Positions 1 to 12,400 are shown, numbered from the stretch's first letter. The stretch: 64,000 bases of DNA from Begonia masoniana (GCA_022432975.1 CM039505.1:45118544-45182543), one strand, 5' to 3'. Translations and numbers: made by a program. Notes: generated by a model not told the origin, from the sequence alone.

Positions 1-1140
1 CCATAACTTGGCTACCATTTCAAACTCTTCCTTGTTTTTTTTTGCATTGAACTCAGCTAACCCAATAGTTAGCTCCCACGTGTCATATTCCAGGGCATTT
101 CAAGTGTTCAAAATTGCATTGACCAAGGTATGATCCACCTCATTTGATTTGTCAAATAAAAAAATAGACAATTCAGCTGTAAGTAATTTATTGATATAAT
201 TGTTTGTATATTAGTAAGAAGTAACGTATGAATGGTTATCATTTCTCCAACAAGTAAATGGGGTCAAAATAGGAGTCTCAAGTAGACAAAATGCGGATTT
301 TCCTCGGAACTAAATTCCAACGAAATGCCCTTAAAGATAAAGACTATACGGGGTTGAATTCGAAGGAGAAGAATCTAAACGATATCACAAATGATTTTAG
401 TTTTGACATTTCAATTCGGACAATTACTTTGGCCAACTATCGTGAGTTTTGAAAAAGCCATGCACAAAGATTAGAAGTTAGCAAGGATTGGGCTTCAAAT
501 TGACGTCTAATGTAAAAAATAAACGCCCACTTGCTTGGCACATTATTATTTTTATTGTTATCAACGTTAAGGTTTATTTTGTCCACGACGCATAATTCAG
601 GAATCATATTATTGAAGGAATTAATTTAGTGTACCAAGACTTATCTAGACTCCATTGATTCATGGTTTAAAATAATAAATTCGAAAACTATTTAAAAATA
701 AATTTGAAATGATCCGGACGTTAATGAGAAAAAAATATTGTAATGACTGAATTGAAACGAAAGCTAATCTATAAAGACTAAAAACATATTTTACCCAAAT
801 AGATAAGAACCAATGACCGATCCAAACCAAATACCCATTCAGGTTCGGTTCGGTTCAAGTGGTTCAATGAATTTTCCAATTTGGGCTAGTTCCATTCCGC
901 CACTGAATCACCCCACTGTGACCTACTTGATTGATTGCACATAAAAAAGAAATATCACTTACAACTATTTGTCGTCAAAGATAACCGGCCAGTTCGCTTC
1001 AATCTACTTGTTCCATCTCGTTAAAAAACAAGCGAGTCGACTCGCTCGAGTAACTACTGCTAATATTGGTACATTTTTTTTTTGGTTTATTCTTTTAGGA
1101 TTTACAGTGATTTTATTTTTTTATTAATATTGTATTTTTT
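1..1140. other. No gene recognised; AT-rich
   Basis: This stretch is AT-rich, with frequent stops in all frames and no recognisable domain, LTR terminus or primer site. It contains short T-runs near 1075-1140. I see nothing that supports a gene here. Confidence 0.5.
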
Positions 1141-1149
1141 TTATTTTCA

Positions 1150-1749
1150 TATTAATGAGTGAACGAGCAATAAGGAAAGAATTAGGGAGAGAAGAAGAGA
1201 AAAAAAGGTGAGTATAAGAGAGAAAGATTATAGATGGGGTGCTCTAAGGGTTTTCTCTTGGTGATGAGCTACGTCTTTTTTGTATTCGGGGTACTGTTGC
1301 GTGTGATGTCGCATCATTACAGAAAACTCTCATTTTCTTGATTTTTTAATAAAACTTGTTGTTGGGATTTCGTGCGTGGACATATGGCAGTTTCGTCTGA
1401 ATCACGTAAATTCTTGTGTCTTGATCTTCTTTCATTCTTTTGTTTTATTCTTAATTAATTATTGTGGTGTGTTTTATCACAACACTTGGTGCGGTGAGCA
1501 TGAATTATTTTCTTACAGTATCCATGGAGAAATTCGAAGTATAAGTTCACAAGCGAGAATGATTTCAGTCTCTAGCTAGTCAAGATGAAGGTTTTTATGG
1601 TTCATCAAGGATTATTTGTTGTTATTCATCCCAGGACATTTAGGAAACTTCAATTATCTAACAGAGATATGGTTGTTGAGATGGAGTCCAAAGTGCATAG
1701 TGATATTTTGCTAAGTTTGGGAGAACGAGATACTAAGGGAGGTCACTGA
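1150..1749 (+). pseudogene. Decayed Ty1/copia 5' end: LTR/leader plus start of gag
   Basis: A purine-rich stretch and leader (1150-1500) precede a peptide remnant that resembles the N-terminus of copia-type gag. From 1524 it reads M-E-K-F-E, then a stop, then N-D-F-S-L, a stop, and K-M-K-V-F-M-V-H-Q-G-L. H-S-D-I-L-L-S-L-G follows near 1700 and the frame closes at 1747-1749. Copia gag proteins start with a similar F-x-G-x-N-D-F-x-x-W-K-x-K-M block and a later A-x-x-x-I-x-x-x-L-x-D segment. The leader text around 1375-1420 also looks like the 3' part of a copia LTR. Two in-frame stops and no downstream protease, integrase or RT show it is dead. The family call comes from motif memory, not alignment. 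Confidence 0.45.
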
Positions 1750-1751
1750 AT

Positions 1752-2400
1752 AAGTGATATGCCACGGGATGCCATCACTCGGTCTCGTGCCAAATCCTTG
1801 GCCGATAATTTACCTAACGAACTGTCTCTTTTTGTGGGTGGATCATCATTAAATCAATTGGAGTTGGAACCAAGCCTTCAAGACATGGAAAAGCTATTTA
1901 ATATCATGGGAGAATGCTCTCGGCTATGCCAATGTTGAAGAAGGAATTTGTCTTTCTTAACATCAACTTGTGGAATCAGCTAGTAGTTTTTTGCCTCTCT
2001 TTCTTTTGTTTTGTTTGTTATTTAAATTACTTGAACATTATTGTCTTCGGCTAGCTCACTTGGCCGAGCATTTCCCCTTTTAGCACCACTTTGTTGGCTA
2101 CTGTTTTTGTAACCCTAATTGTGCTGAAGGTTGATGGTTTAAATACCAACCTTATGGCTGCTGAAACTCACTTTTGAATGCCATAAGTTTCATATAGAGC
2201 TTTGAGCTTTTCGATCTTCCATTTTCTCTTCATCGGTGAGTTACATCCAAGAGAGTGAGTGAGTGTTTGTTGCCGATTTGTGAGGGACAAATTGGTGATC
2301 TTTACTGTAGCATTCCTCCTCCCTCATCGGTGTGGAGAAACCTCAGCAAGACTGTAATGGTTTGAACCTTCAATATTCTATTGTCAATAATGTATTGTGG
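1752..2400 (+). pseudogene. Possible gypsy polyprotein tail and LTR-like promoter remnant
   Basis: A frame from 1758 encodes a short basic motif I-T-R-S-R-A-K (about 1773-1795). A very similar T-R-S/A-R-A-K motif is common just before the 3' LTR of plant Ty3/gypsy polyproteins. The downstream stretch (about 2000-2400) has a TATA-like GGTTTAAATACC near 2129, followed by leader-like sequence with CATCGGTGAGT at about 2232. I cannot find paired LTR ends or a target duplication. Treat it as a probable retroelement scrap of uncertain class. Confidence 0.3.
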
Positions 2401-3000
2401 ATATTTATTATGGATGATATATGAATATAAGTTATGGAAGTTATATTGAAGAAATGATACAAAATCCTTGAGAATACTATAAATGAAACTATTTTATAGG
2501 AACACACTTGATTGTAAGTGTAATAACTTTTGCTGTAATAATTAGATTATTATGAAATTTTACAATCTTAACTAGACATGTAGAGGAAAAAAATGCCTTT
2601 GAAATAAAAGAATTTGGATGTATGTAGCAAAAGTTATCTACTTTTTAATCTGATGAATGCAGTTTACGTTTTAAATTTCACTGTTTTGATAAATGACTTT
2701 AAACTACATCTTAGAGTGAGAATTTGAAGAAAGTTAAAGAAAGAAAAATGTTTCCAACATTTTGTAGCATGTATCCATGCAATAACATTAGACAACTAAT
2801 GGAGTTAGGACACGTGGCAGTCAGCATATGTTGGGTAAGTTGTTTGCTTAAGTGATTAATTAAGTTAATTAAGTATGGGTAAGACTAATTAATCATGATT
2901 AATTATGCTAATCATGTTGATTAACTTAAGACTAATCAAAATTAATTAGTTTCAGCTAAGTAAACTTAAACATAAGTAATCATGGTATTTTTGTAATTTA
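2401..3000. other. No gene; AT-rich with TTAAT/ATTAA cluster
   Basis: There is no coding signal. Between about 2850 and 2955 the sequence is a dense series of TTAAT and ATTAA words on both strands, so it is locally self-complementary. It lies just left of the possible decayed LTR at 3001-4640. Confidence 0.4.
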
Positions 3001-4640
3001 TCATGTAAGAAATGGTAAAATAGTACTTGTACATGGACAAAAAAGATAGAATGGTAATTCTATCCCAAGATCTCTCTAGAAAAGGGTACAAAAGGCTGAA
3101 GAATCAGCCATTTCGTGAAAAGTATTTAGCTCAAGAGAAAAGGAGAAAGAAGAGAGAAAAAGAGGGAGAAAAAGTGAGATTTTGGACTTGCTTCTCAAAG
3201 GAAAGTTATTCAGTTTGGGGAGGTGATTCTATAGGAGTAAAAATCATTTCATTAGGTGGAAATTTTGTGGGAGAGGAGGATCCTTCAATAGGTAAGTAAA
3301 TCCTACATTTAGAATAGTTAATTTAACATTTATTGCATTATTTAGATGGAGATAGATTTAAATTATGTTCTTGGTTCTCGTTAGGTTTAGAATTTTGATT
3401 GTGGATTGAAGTGATTAAATGGATGTTGTTTTGATGTTAAATGAATGATGTTTTATGAAAATTTATATTTTTAAATTGTATTGTGATGTTAAAAATGAAT
3501 GTTTTGAAAATATTATTTTAAATCAATGTGATATGCTGGTTTTTAAAATGATTTGCATGGATGAGTTGCATGATTTTAAATGTGCATGACATTGGCTTTA
3601 TAAAATGTGTTAAAGCATGTATTTGAGGAAAAGAGGAAGTTAGCAATCTTGGTAACACATGAACACAATGGTTGGACTTGTCTTTTCGTGTGTGATGTGT
3701 ATGACTATGGAAATGAGAATGAGATCAACTTAATGTCCTTTTTGGATTGAAAATCCCTAAACCTCGAGATGACGCAATGCATAGAGTCCTACAGCCTTGT
3801 CGTATAAAGTTCGAGAACGTGTAGGATTGTGTGTTGGTTATACATGTTAGGATTACAGTTTTAACATAAATATTTAGTTGTTAGAAGATTCATTGGAGTT
3901 TTCTTGAAAATATGGTTTCAGTCATGTAAAGTTCATTCTATTTGCATTGGATTTATTTGATGAAAATGATTTTAAACAATAGTTGAGTGATTTCAAAAGA
4001 TTCATTTCATGCATGCATACTTTTATAGCATTTACATGGCTTTCAAACGAATATGATTTATATGATTTTCAAAGAATTATTGTAGTGGTAGATGGTGATT
4101 GGACCTATATGGTGTTAATAGAGTTTGGATTAGTTATTCTATGTGTTAGATTTATTTACTAGGCTAAAAGCTAATTATGTGGATAATTCATATTTTTCAG
4201 ATATCGAGAACGTTTACCGGGAGGGAAAACATAAGACAATATAAAGCTTACAAAGAGGCAAAGGCGAACCATCAAGGTAAATGATTTTTTTGTTTGGATG
4301 GGATGTTTGGTTTTCCTTTGTAAATTTTTTTTTGAAAGATCACATGTAGTGATCTACTTTTGTAGTAACTTCTGTGTTAATACTCTGATGTTCAAGTAAA
4401 TTTTCAATGGATAAAATGTATGTTGTTTTTATATGTTTTATGTTTTAAATACTTTTATGAAATAATAATAATAATGATTTAAAACGAAGCATCCTAATTT
4501 AGGCATACCAAGTTGAACAATTATATTTTATTAACTCATAACAACCTATGCATGTGGGAGGTGAGTGTCAATGAGAGCATCCCTTCGACGTTCAACTCAT
4601 TCCCACTTTGAGAATTCTCTATCTCGTCAAGGTCCGGTTG
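3001..4640 (+). other. Possible decayed LTR-like region with splice-like sites
   Basis: The 90-codon reading frame at 3027-3299 is Lys/Glu-rich and matches no domain I know. It ends at AATAGGTAAGTAAA, a donor-like site (GT at 3291). Further on, TTTACTAGGCTAAAAGC (about 4153-4170) is followed by TATTTTTCAG (AG at 4199-4200), and then by AAGGTAAATG near 4276. This order resembles the donor-acceptor layout of the better-preserved LTRs in this window. Without TG/CA ends or a duplication it is only a tentative call. An alternative is a fragment of a host non-coding transcript. Confidence 0.22.
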
Positions 4641-4774
4641 GTGGAATCGGGTCCCGACAAAGGTTGCATTTCCATCCCTTCATTTTTGTAAGTTGGAGTG
4701 TTCTTTTTTCAAAGAAAAACCAAACCCGAGGTGGTGCACATTTATCACCATCCAAACCAACTGACTTCTACAAA

Positions 4775-4810
4775 GCTTATCTTTTCAACCATGCTTATCT
4801 TTTCAACCAT
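4775..4810. repeat. Two tandem 18-bp units before the E0 LTR palindrome
   Basis: The unit GCTTATCTTTTCAACCAT occurs twice in direct succession (4775-4792 and 4793-4810), eight bases before the TG that opens the palindromic LTR. Confidence 0.85.
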
Positions 4811-4818
4811 AGCGATTC

Positions 4819-5351
4819 TGTGACGACTCCGACCCCATGCCAGGCCGCTACGACCTATACCGTGACATACATACATATTACCCTCGCTCGTTCTCATAAA
4901 ATTTTTCATTTTCATTTAATTTCCTTTTTCTTTCATTCAACATTCGTTAGAGAACGGACTTAGGCAATCATTCCACATCTATCGACATTTAGGGTCTAAC
5001 TTAAAACGTATCTAAAACGACTCATCTAAGGTCGGGAAACATCAAAAGAGGCTTAGGGCCTCAAAACATGTCAAGTGGCGCCCCATGCATGCCACTTGAC
5101 ATGTTTTGAGGCCCTAAGCCTCTTTTGATGTTTCTCGATCTTAGACGAGTCATTTTATATACGTTTTAAGTTAGGCCATAAATGTTGATAGATGTGGAAT
5201 GATTGCCTAAGTCCGTTCTCTAACGAATGTTGATGAAAGAAAAATGAAATGAAATGAAAATGAAAAATTTTATGAGAACGAGCGAGGGTAATATGTATGT
5301 ATGTCACGACATAGGTTGTGGCGGCCCTGGCATGGGGTTGGGGTCGTCACA
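4819..5351. repeat. 533-bp inverted repeat made of LTR ends (E0 5' LTR)
   Basis: The left arm (4819-5085) begins TGTGACGACTCC. The right arm (5085-5351) ends GGGGTCGTCACA. The two arms are reverse complements around an axis at about 5085, with no spacer beyond about 11 nt, and differ at fewer than 10% of positions by eye. The right arm is the 3' end of a plus-strand LTR, because the E0 primer site follows directly. The left arm matches the outer end of the E1 LTRs at 7100 and 14104. Either the whole palindrome is a short TG...CA LTR, or two opposed LTR ends were fused. A transcript through it would fold into a very long hairpin. Confidence 0.85.
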
Positions 5352-5356
5352 ACAGT

Positions 5357-5368
5357 TGGTATCAGAGC
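5357..5368 (+). promoter_or_regulatory. E0 primer-binding site (initiator Met tRNA)
   Basis: TGGTATCAGAGC lies five bases after the LTR-terminal CA. It is complementary to the 3' end of plant initiator methionine tRNA, the usual minus-strand primer of these elements. It fixes E0 as a plus-strand element. Confidence 0.85.
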
Positions 5369-5766
5369 CAGTGGTACCATCACTTGTAGCCCATGGATTA
5401 TAGCCTGGAGGTTCTGGGTTCGAGTGGTGGGGAAGACAAAAACTCCATTTCCAGGGGGGAGAAGTTCATGAGTGGAACCACCCAGTGCTTCGCGAATCTC
5501 GGGTTGGACTTGGGTTGGAGGATGACGTGCTGGGTTAAAACTCTGCGAATCCCAGGTTAGACTTGGGCCGGAGGGTCTTACAGATTCAACCTCTCAACTT
5601 TTAGGGGTGTTCTGTACACTCTCAAGGTAAACTCGTGTTAAAATTTCAGAGCATTTGGACTTATATTGAAGATTTTTTGTTTGTTGGAATCTGGAGATTC
5701 TCGGTTATTGTCAATTGGAAAATCGAGTTGAAGTAGTGCTAGTGGTTGCCCCACAAGTTGCCATAG

Positions 5767-7099
5767 ATGAAACTATATCATTTGATATCAGAGCCTTGCT
5801 ATTTCCTTGGGATTATTTTGTATTTTTGGATTATTTTTGTTGGATTAAATAAAGACAAGAAGTGGTGCTACTTTGAATCAAAACTGAGTGTGGGTGAATC
5901 TAGCTACCAAGGGCAGATTGACGAGCTAAACCATAAGTTTGATAACCTAAGCCAATCGATAATGGAGTTAAGGAATGGTTTTGTGAGGGCCCCTCAAAAC
6001 CCTTTCCATCATAGAAAGACCGAAAACACAAGGAGGAGAAACAACCGTGGTAAATATTCTGAAGAGTCCGAGGGTGAAGAATTTGACAATGGCCATGCTA
6101 GGCATGGTACATACAATGACTTGATCATGTGAGGGTATCCATTCCACCCTATAATGGTTCATGCAATGGGTATGTGTTTTTGGATTGGGTAGACAAAGTG
6201 GACAAGGTGTTTGACTACTATGACTACTCTGAAAAGGCGAAGCAACAACTAGTGTCCCTAGAATTGATCGGGTATGCTAGTTTATGGTGGGATAACGTGA
6301 ATGTCCAACGAAGACGTGAGGAAGAAGAATCTATAGTGACTTGGAGAATGATGAAATCTTTGATAAAGAAGAGGTTTGTGCCGAGCCACTACAAGCAAGA
6401 ATTATTTTTTCAAATGCAAAATTTGAAACAATGCTCTCAATCGGTTGAGGAATATTTGACCGAAATCGAGACACTCAAAATTAGAAGAGGACTTGGAGAA
6501 CCGGAAGAGCAATTAATTGCAGGGTTTATAAGAGGTTTTCCAAGGGAGATTGGTGACATTGTGGAGCTACAAACATTAGATACCATGGATGCGGTGGTAC
6601 AACTTACTTTCAAAGTGGAAAGGCAAGTCCAGAGGAATGACAAGAGATTTAGCAATCGGTTCCCTCCTAAAACCGAAAACTCTTTTAAGCCACCAACTAA
6701 GGTGGATGACAAGAAACCATTTACCAAGAATTGATCTCCGAAAAGGGTAGAAGAAAAAAAGATAATGGAGGATGCAAGTCAGCCGAAAACAAGGGAGATC
6801 AATTGTTTTAAATGTTTTGGATTGAGGTACATTGCTTCCAACTATCCAAATATAAGAGTAATGGTTGTTATCGAGAGCACCGGTGAAGTAGTAAGCAAAG
6901 ATGAGCAAGAGGGAGATTATGGTGAGGACTTTGAAGGTCCAAGGGAGGTTTTTCATGCCCAAGAGGGACCTCTCTTAATGGTTATCCGAAGGAACCTCAT
7001 ATCCAAAGCCAATGATGAAGATTGTCAACGGGAGAATATTTTCCATAGCTGGTGTTTGATCAAGGAGAATGTTTGTTCCCTTATTATTGATGGAGATCT
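5767..7099 (+). pseudogene. E0 gag and start of protease, frameshifted
   Basis: Two overlapping frames make up a Ty3/gypsy gag. The first (5767-6132) is a hydrophilic N-terminus with a leucine/asparagine-rich, coiled-coil-like stretch. The second (6129-6734) has the capsid signature: a W-V-D-K-V-x-K-V-F start, S-L-W-W-D, then a K-K-R-F-V-P segment and a Q-S-V-E-E-Y-L motif. The 4-base overlap marks a frameshift. A third stretch (about 6765-7099) carries a degenerate zinc knuckle (C-F-K-C with the later His and Cys replaced) and runs into protease-like sequence ending I-I-D-G just before E1. The gag type differs from the Tekay-type gags in the rest of the window, so E0 is from another gypsy lineage. 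It is non-functional. Confidence 0.75.
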
Positions 7100-7454
7100 T
7101 GTGACGACCCCGACCCCGACCCCGCGTCGGTGCCGCCACGACCTGTGCTGTGCACGTGCATACATACTACCCTCGCCCGCTCTCATAAAATTTTTCTTTT
7201 CATTCATTTCATTCCATTTTTCTTTTTCATGCATTCATTCATTCGTTAAAGAACGGACTCGGACAATCTATCCATATCTATCGACATTTTGGCTTTAATT
7301 TAGAACATACCCAAAACTACTCCCTCTTAATTCTAAATCACAATCTAAGTCATTAAAACCGTATTGAAAACTATTTAAAAGAACATGTAAAACTGAGGGA
7401 AATCACAGTGTAAAGGACTGAGGGCAAAAACGTCTGAAACAATAAAATGAAAGG

Positions 7455-7650
7455 GGCAATCGATCAGCCATGTGACAGCCGATCGATCGGCCCTTGAGCA
7501 GCCGATCGATCACCTCCTTTCGGGCGATCGATCGGCTAGCACTCTGGAAAACTAGAGCGCTTAACCGCATAACAGGCGATCGTTCGCCCCTCTTTAGGCG
7601 AACGATCAGGAAACTCTCTGGAAAACCAGAGAATTCTATGTTCGATCGTC
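7455..7650. repeat. Palindrome-rich GATCG domain of the E1 3' LTR
   Basis: Repeated short palindromes of the type GCGATCGATCGGC alternate with a CTCTGG...CCAGAG hairpin. The same domain sits at 14450-14665 in the other E1 LTR, with base differences that largely keep the stems. It lies in the U5 part of the LTR (the last ~550 nt before the primer site). Confidence 0.75.
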
Positions 7651-7879
7651 TCTCTTTCTGTTTGTTTATTGTGTGAATTGATTCTCCATAATATTGCCAA
7701 GTATTCTTCGAAACTTGGTGTCCCAATATGTGCTTCCCATGAGGAAAAGCATATTGAATTAAGCTTATATTTTTCAACACTCCCTTATGCTTAATTTCTG
7801 TAACTTCGAGCGTCATTTTAGCTGGCTGAATTGTCAACTTGAGAGGTTCATAAAAATATCAGAACTTGATACAAACGGG

Positions 7880-8200
7880 ATTCATATATTTCATTGCACT
7901 TCACTTTTCACAATGCAATTACGAAGGAAATGATACCTTGTATCTATATGCTTCATTTCTATCATGTGAAATACAAGATCTTTGCCAATGCAAGAGCGAC
8001 TTTATTGTCAACAAAAATCTGCCAGTAGCTCTTCGTATGCATTGTCAATCCTTATAGTCTTATCAGCCATATAGCATTTAATATACACAAGATGTAGCTG
8101 CGAATAATATTCAGATTCACAGGTGGATAGAGTTAGAATTTATTGTTTCTGGTACTCAGTAAAAACTGTTAGCACTCATATAGAAAACAAAACTTGGTGC
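7880..8200 (-). pseudogene. Ty1/copia RNase H fragment
   Basis: On the minus strand, three short stretches in shifting frames resemble the C-terminal part of copia pol. They are a S-T-C-E-S-E-Y-Y-A-A-T-like block (about 8080-8125), F-V-D-N-K-V-A-L-A-L-A-K (about 7983-8018), and K-H-I-D-T-R-Y-H-F-L-R (about 7920-7952). Copia RNase H domains have L-S-T-C-E-A-E-Y, then C-D-N-x-S-A-I-x-L-A, then K-H-I-D-I-R-x-H-F in this order. Stops and frameshifts break it. It is the only copia pol in the window and sits inside an LTR of a gypsy element beside an assembly gap. Confidence 0.7.
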
Positions 8201-8531
8201 TATTTCGATCATATATATCTCCACCCCTAATCGTTATAGCTTATTAAACACGCTTAAATTCATCAGAAATGAATAAAGAGGAGCCAAAATTAATTGTACC
8301 TTTGATGTATCAAAAGAATCGCTCAACGCGAAAAGGTCTTCATGGTTGGTGGACTCATGAATGACTGACCAGTCAAAACGTCCAAAGAATATCTGGTTTG
8401 TGCAAAATTAATACCTCAAACTTCCAACAAGGCTCTTGCGAGTTGTAGAATCAATTTTCTTATTCTCCTCGTTTTTTTATAAATTTTTTTTGTTCCTCCA
8501 ATGCCAACAGGGCGTATTCACAGGATGACAT

Positions 8532-8631
8532 NNNNNNNNNNNNNNNNNNNNNNNNNNNNNNNNNNNNNNNNNNNNNNNNNNNNNNNNNNNNNNNNNNNNN
8601 NNNNNNNNNNNNNNNNNNNNNNNNNNNNNNN
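8532..8631. other. Assembly gap of exactly 100 N
   Basis: The round size suggests a placeholder of unknown true length. Flanking order and spacing within the E1 3' LTR are therefore unreliable. Confidence 0.98.
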
Positions 8632-8828
8632 GCGGTTTGACCGTATGATGCATCTATTGTTGCTCGTATGCAAAACCATACAACATAAAGAATAATAAAA
8701 TAAAAATTAATATTGTGATTAAAAATAATATTTTAAGTATTTTCAACTACGAGCGTAGATATATGTCCAGGCAAGCAGTAGAAACCTTAACAATGATGCT
8801 TTTTCCTGTATTTTCCTGACAATTATTT

Positions 8829-8831
<3 letters not shown>

Positions 8832-8861
<30 letters not shown>
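8832..8861. repeat. Run of 30 T
   Basis: This homopolymer marks the right boundary of the foreign insert in the E1 3' LTR. LTR sequence resumes immediately after it. Confidence 0.95.
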
Positions 8862-8864
<3 letters not shown>

Positions 8865-9465
8865 TTTCTTAGCTATTTTTTTGGAATTACGAAAGGGAGG
8901 GAAACGTGAAGAAACTTTGAAGACGGAGGAAGAACAATGAAGAAATGTGAAGAAGCCGTGGAAGAGAAGCGTCGCCGTTGAGAGGAGAAGAGGGAAAATT
9001 TACGTTAAGTGTTGGGAGAGAATGAGGTTTTTTGTGTTTTTAATGAAATTGATTTGTCAAATGACAAGTTTGTCCCTCCATTTGATTTTCCGTTTAACTC
9101 ATTGTTCGACTATCAGTTTGTTTTCTCCAAATTCTCCTTATTTCACCAATAATTCTGATTTATTACTAAGGCTCTAATAAAACTTTCCGTTCATAAAACG
9201 GATTTAATTTTCTATTTTTACGAATTAAATCTTTATAAGGTCAAAAATAGAAACTTGGGCGTTACATTTCGGTTTGAATTTCTTAAATTTCCATATTTTT
9301 CCTAAAATCCATATTAATTATAAGGATTCCATTAAAACTCTCGATTCGCAAAACTGACATGTTTCAATTATTTACAGAAATGTCATTGCGCGTAAAATTA
9401 GAAAACTAGTAAAACCGGGTGTTACATTCCATCCACCTTAATTGAAATTTTGTCCTCAAAATTGA

Positions 9466-12400
9466 TTACACAAATAATTTTGGATACTTAGCCATCATAG
9501 CCTGCTGCCTTTCCCAGGTAGCTTCCTCCACTCCGTGATTCCGCCATAACACCTTGACTAGCGAAATTTCTTTGTTTCTCAATACCTTAATAGAGGATTC
9601 CAGAATTTGTATTGGATTTTCCACATAGGTTAGCGTTGGTTGCATCTCAATTTTTCGTGCTTCTACGACATGCGACGGGTCACGCACGCATTTCCTAAGC
9701 ATGGATACGTGAAAGGCGTTGTGGATGCTCTCCATAGATGCCGGAAGCTGTAATCGATATGCAATCTTCCCAATCCTCTTCAAAATAGGGAAGAGACCCA
9801 TATAACGAGGGCTTAGCTTGCCTCTTTTTCCGAATCTCATGACGCCTTTGAATGAAGAAATCTTCAAATATACCTCATCGCCTTAATTAAATTCCATTTC
9901 CCTTCGTCTATTGTCAGCATAGCTTTTTTAACGGCTCGGAGCTATCTCAATGCGCTGTTTGATAATTGCGATCTTTTCCGCTGTTTGCTGCAGAATATCA
10001 GGGCCAATAATACTAGCCTCGCCAACCTCTTCCCAATATAGCGGTGACTTGCACTTCTGTCCATACAGTGCTTCATACGGAGCCATGCCGATCGTAGCCT
10101 GAAAGTTGTTGTTATAGGAGAACTCGATTAATGGCAAGTACCTGCTCCACGATCCTTGAAACTCCAATACACAAGCTCTAAGCATATCCTCAAGAACCTG
10201 ATTCGTACATTTCGTCTGACCATCGGTCTGAGGATGAAATGTCGTGCTGAAGTTTAACTGAGTTCCCATGGCCTTGTGCAAACTCCTCCAAAATCTCGAA
10301 GTAAATCTCGGATCTCGGTTTGAAACTATAGAAATAGGCACCCCGTGCAGTCTAAGAATCTCCTGCACATAGAGTTTGGCGAGCTGATCCATGGAAAACG
10401 TTGTTTTAACTGGAAGAAAGTGGGCCGACTTTGTTAAACGGTCCACAATCACCCAAATCCTGTCATGTCCCTTCGTCATTCTCGGGAGTCCAACAATAAA
10501 ATCCATTGAAATCTGTTCCCCTTTCCACTCCGGGATAGGCAGGGGTTGCAAAGTTCCTGCCGGCCTTTAATGTTCTGCCTTGACCTGCTGAAAAATCAGA
10601 CAAGTTTCTACGTACTTGCAACCTCTCTCTTCATGTTAGGCCATCAGAAATGCTGTTTTAGATCCCGGTACATTTTGGTGCTTCTTGGATGCACCGAGTA
10701 AGCCGAAGAGTGTGCCTCGGCCAAGATTTCTTTCTTTAACTCCTCGTTAGGCAAGTACCATCTATGCCTGAATTTTAATATGCCATCCTCCGATAAGCTG
10801 AAATCGGAAGAATCCTCAGAGGTCATGCTCAAACGGTGCTTGTCACACTCTAAGTCTTTCCGTTGAACTTCTCATATTTTATCCAGAATTGTCGGCCGTA
10901 ATGAAATACTTGCGAGCATAGTGGACAACTCAGCCACAGTCTCTACGTCAAACTTTTCAATCTCGGACTTAAGCATCATCGACATTGCGGCAAGTGAAGG
11001 CTGCCTCGCAATAGGCATTCTACTCAAGGCATCTGCGACTTTATTTGCTTTCCCTGGGTGGTATTTAATTTCAAAGTCATAATCTTTAACGAACTCCAAC
11101 CACCTTCTTTGCCGCATATTTAGATCTTTCTGTGTAAACAGGTATTTTAAACTCCTGTGATCTGAGAACACCTCACACTGCTGCCCATACAGGTAGTGTC
11201 TCCAAATTTTCAACGCAAAGACAACCGTTGCTAGTTCCAACTCATGCGTCGGGTAATTCTGCTCATACGGCTTCAACTGCTGAGAAGCATACGCAATAAC
11301 CCTTCCCTCCTGCATAAGCACACGTCCAAGTCCAACTTTAGGCGCATCACAATATATGCTGAACTTGTCGCCTTCAACAGGCAGTGTCAAAACTGGAGCC
11401 GTGGTCAATTTCTGCTTCAGCTCCTAAAAGCTCTTTTCACATACAGTAGACCATACAAACTTTTCATCTTTCCTGGTCAAACGCAAAAGAGGGACTGTGA
11501 TATTTGAAAATCCCTCGATGAACTTCCGATAATACCCGGCCAATCCGAGAAATCCACGTATCTCTTGCACATTCTTAGGCTGCGGCCAATCTTTTACAAC
11601 TTGAATCTTACTTGGGTCTACGGAAATCCCCTCTTGAGATATAATGTGGCCAAGGAAGTTAATTCGATCCAGTCAAAACTCACACTTAGAGAACTTTGGG
11701 TAAAGCTGGTGTCGTTGTAAAACTCCCAAAACAATCCATAAGTGCTCTTCGTGTTCCTCTTTCGTCTTTGAATATATCAAGATGTCGTCAATGAACACAA
11801 CCACAAATTTGTCCAAATACTCCTTGAAGACGCAGTTCATTAAGTCCATAAATGCTGTAGGGGCATTCGTAAGTCCAAAAGATATAACGAAAAACTCATA
11901 ATGCCCATACCTCATTCGAAACGCCGTCTTTTGAATATCCTCTCGTCAAACTTTCAACTGGTAATAACCTAAACGTAGGTCAATTCTCGAAAATACTCGG
12001 GTGCCCTGTAGTTGATCGAACAAATCATTTATTCGAGGCAACGGGTACTTATTTTTCACTCTCAATTTATTCAACTCTCGATAGTCGATGCACATACGGA
12101 GAGTTTCGTATTTCTTCTTAACGAACAAAACTGGCGCACCCCAAGGAGAAAAGCTAGGTCGGATGAATCCCTTATCCAACAACTCTTCTAGCTGAGATTT
12201 CAACTCTTTTAGCTCGGCAGGCGCCAATATGTATGAATTTTTAGATACAGGTTTTGAACCTGGATAAACATCAACTACAAACTCTATGTCCTGGTCCGGT
12301 GGCAATCCAGGAAGATTGTTGCGAAAAATCTCTGTGAACTCCGTGACAATCAAGATGTCACCTGGCTTTACCCCATTAAGTAATTGAGTGTCGACCACAG

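Larger units (their letters stand above)
7100..9426 (-). repeat. E1 3' LTR, with a foreign insert and gap
   Basis: The segments 7100-7650 and 8862-9426 match the two ends of the E1 5' LTR (14104-14660 and 25057-25610). The middle of the LTR is replaced by unrelated sequence (about 7653-8861) containing copia coding remnants, 100 Ns and a run of 30 T. The end GGGTGTTACA at 9417-9426 is followed by CATCCACCTTAATTG, the complement of the polypurine tract. Confidence 0.8.

Noticed and set aside
3027..3299. 90-codon Lys/Glu-rich frame as a host gene
   Set aside because: No domain or homolog recognised; the end at a GTAAGT site and LTR-like surroundings fit a decayed LTR better, though a host exon is not excluded.
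5968..6962. Minus-strand frames opposite E0 gag
   Set aside because: Shadow frames of the plus-strand gag.
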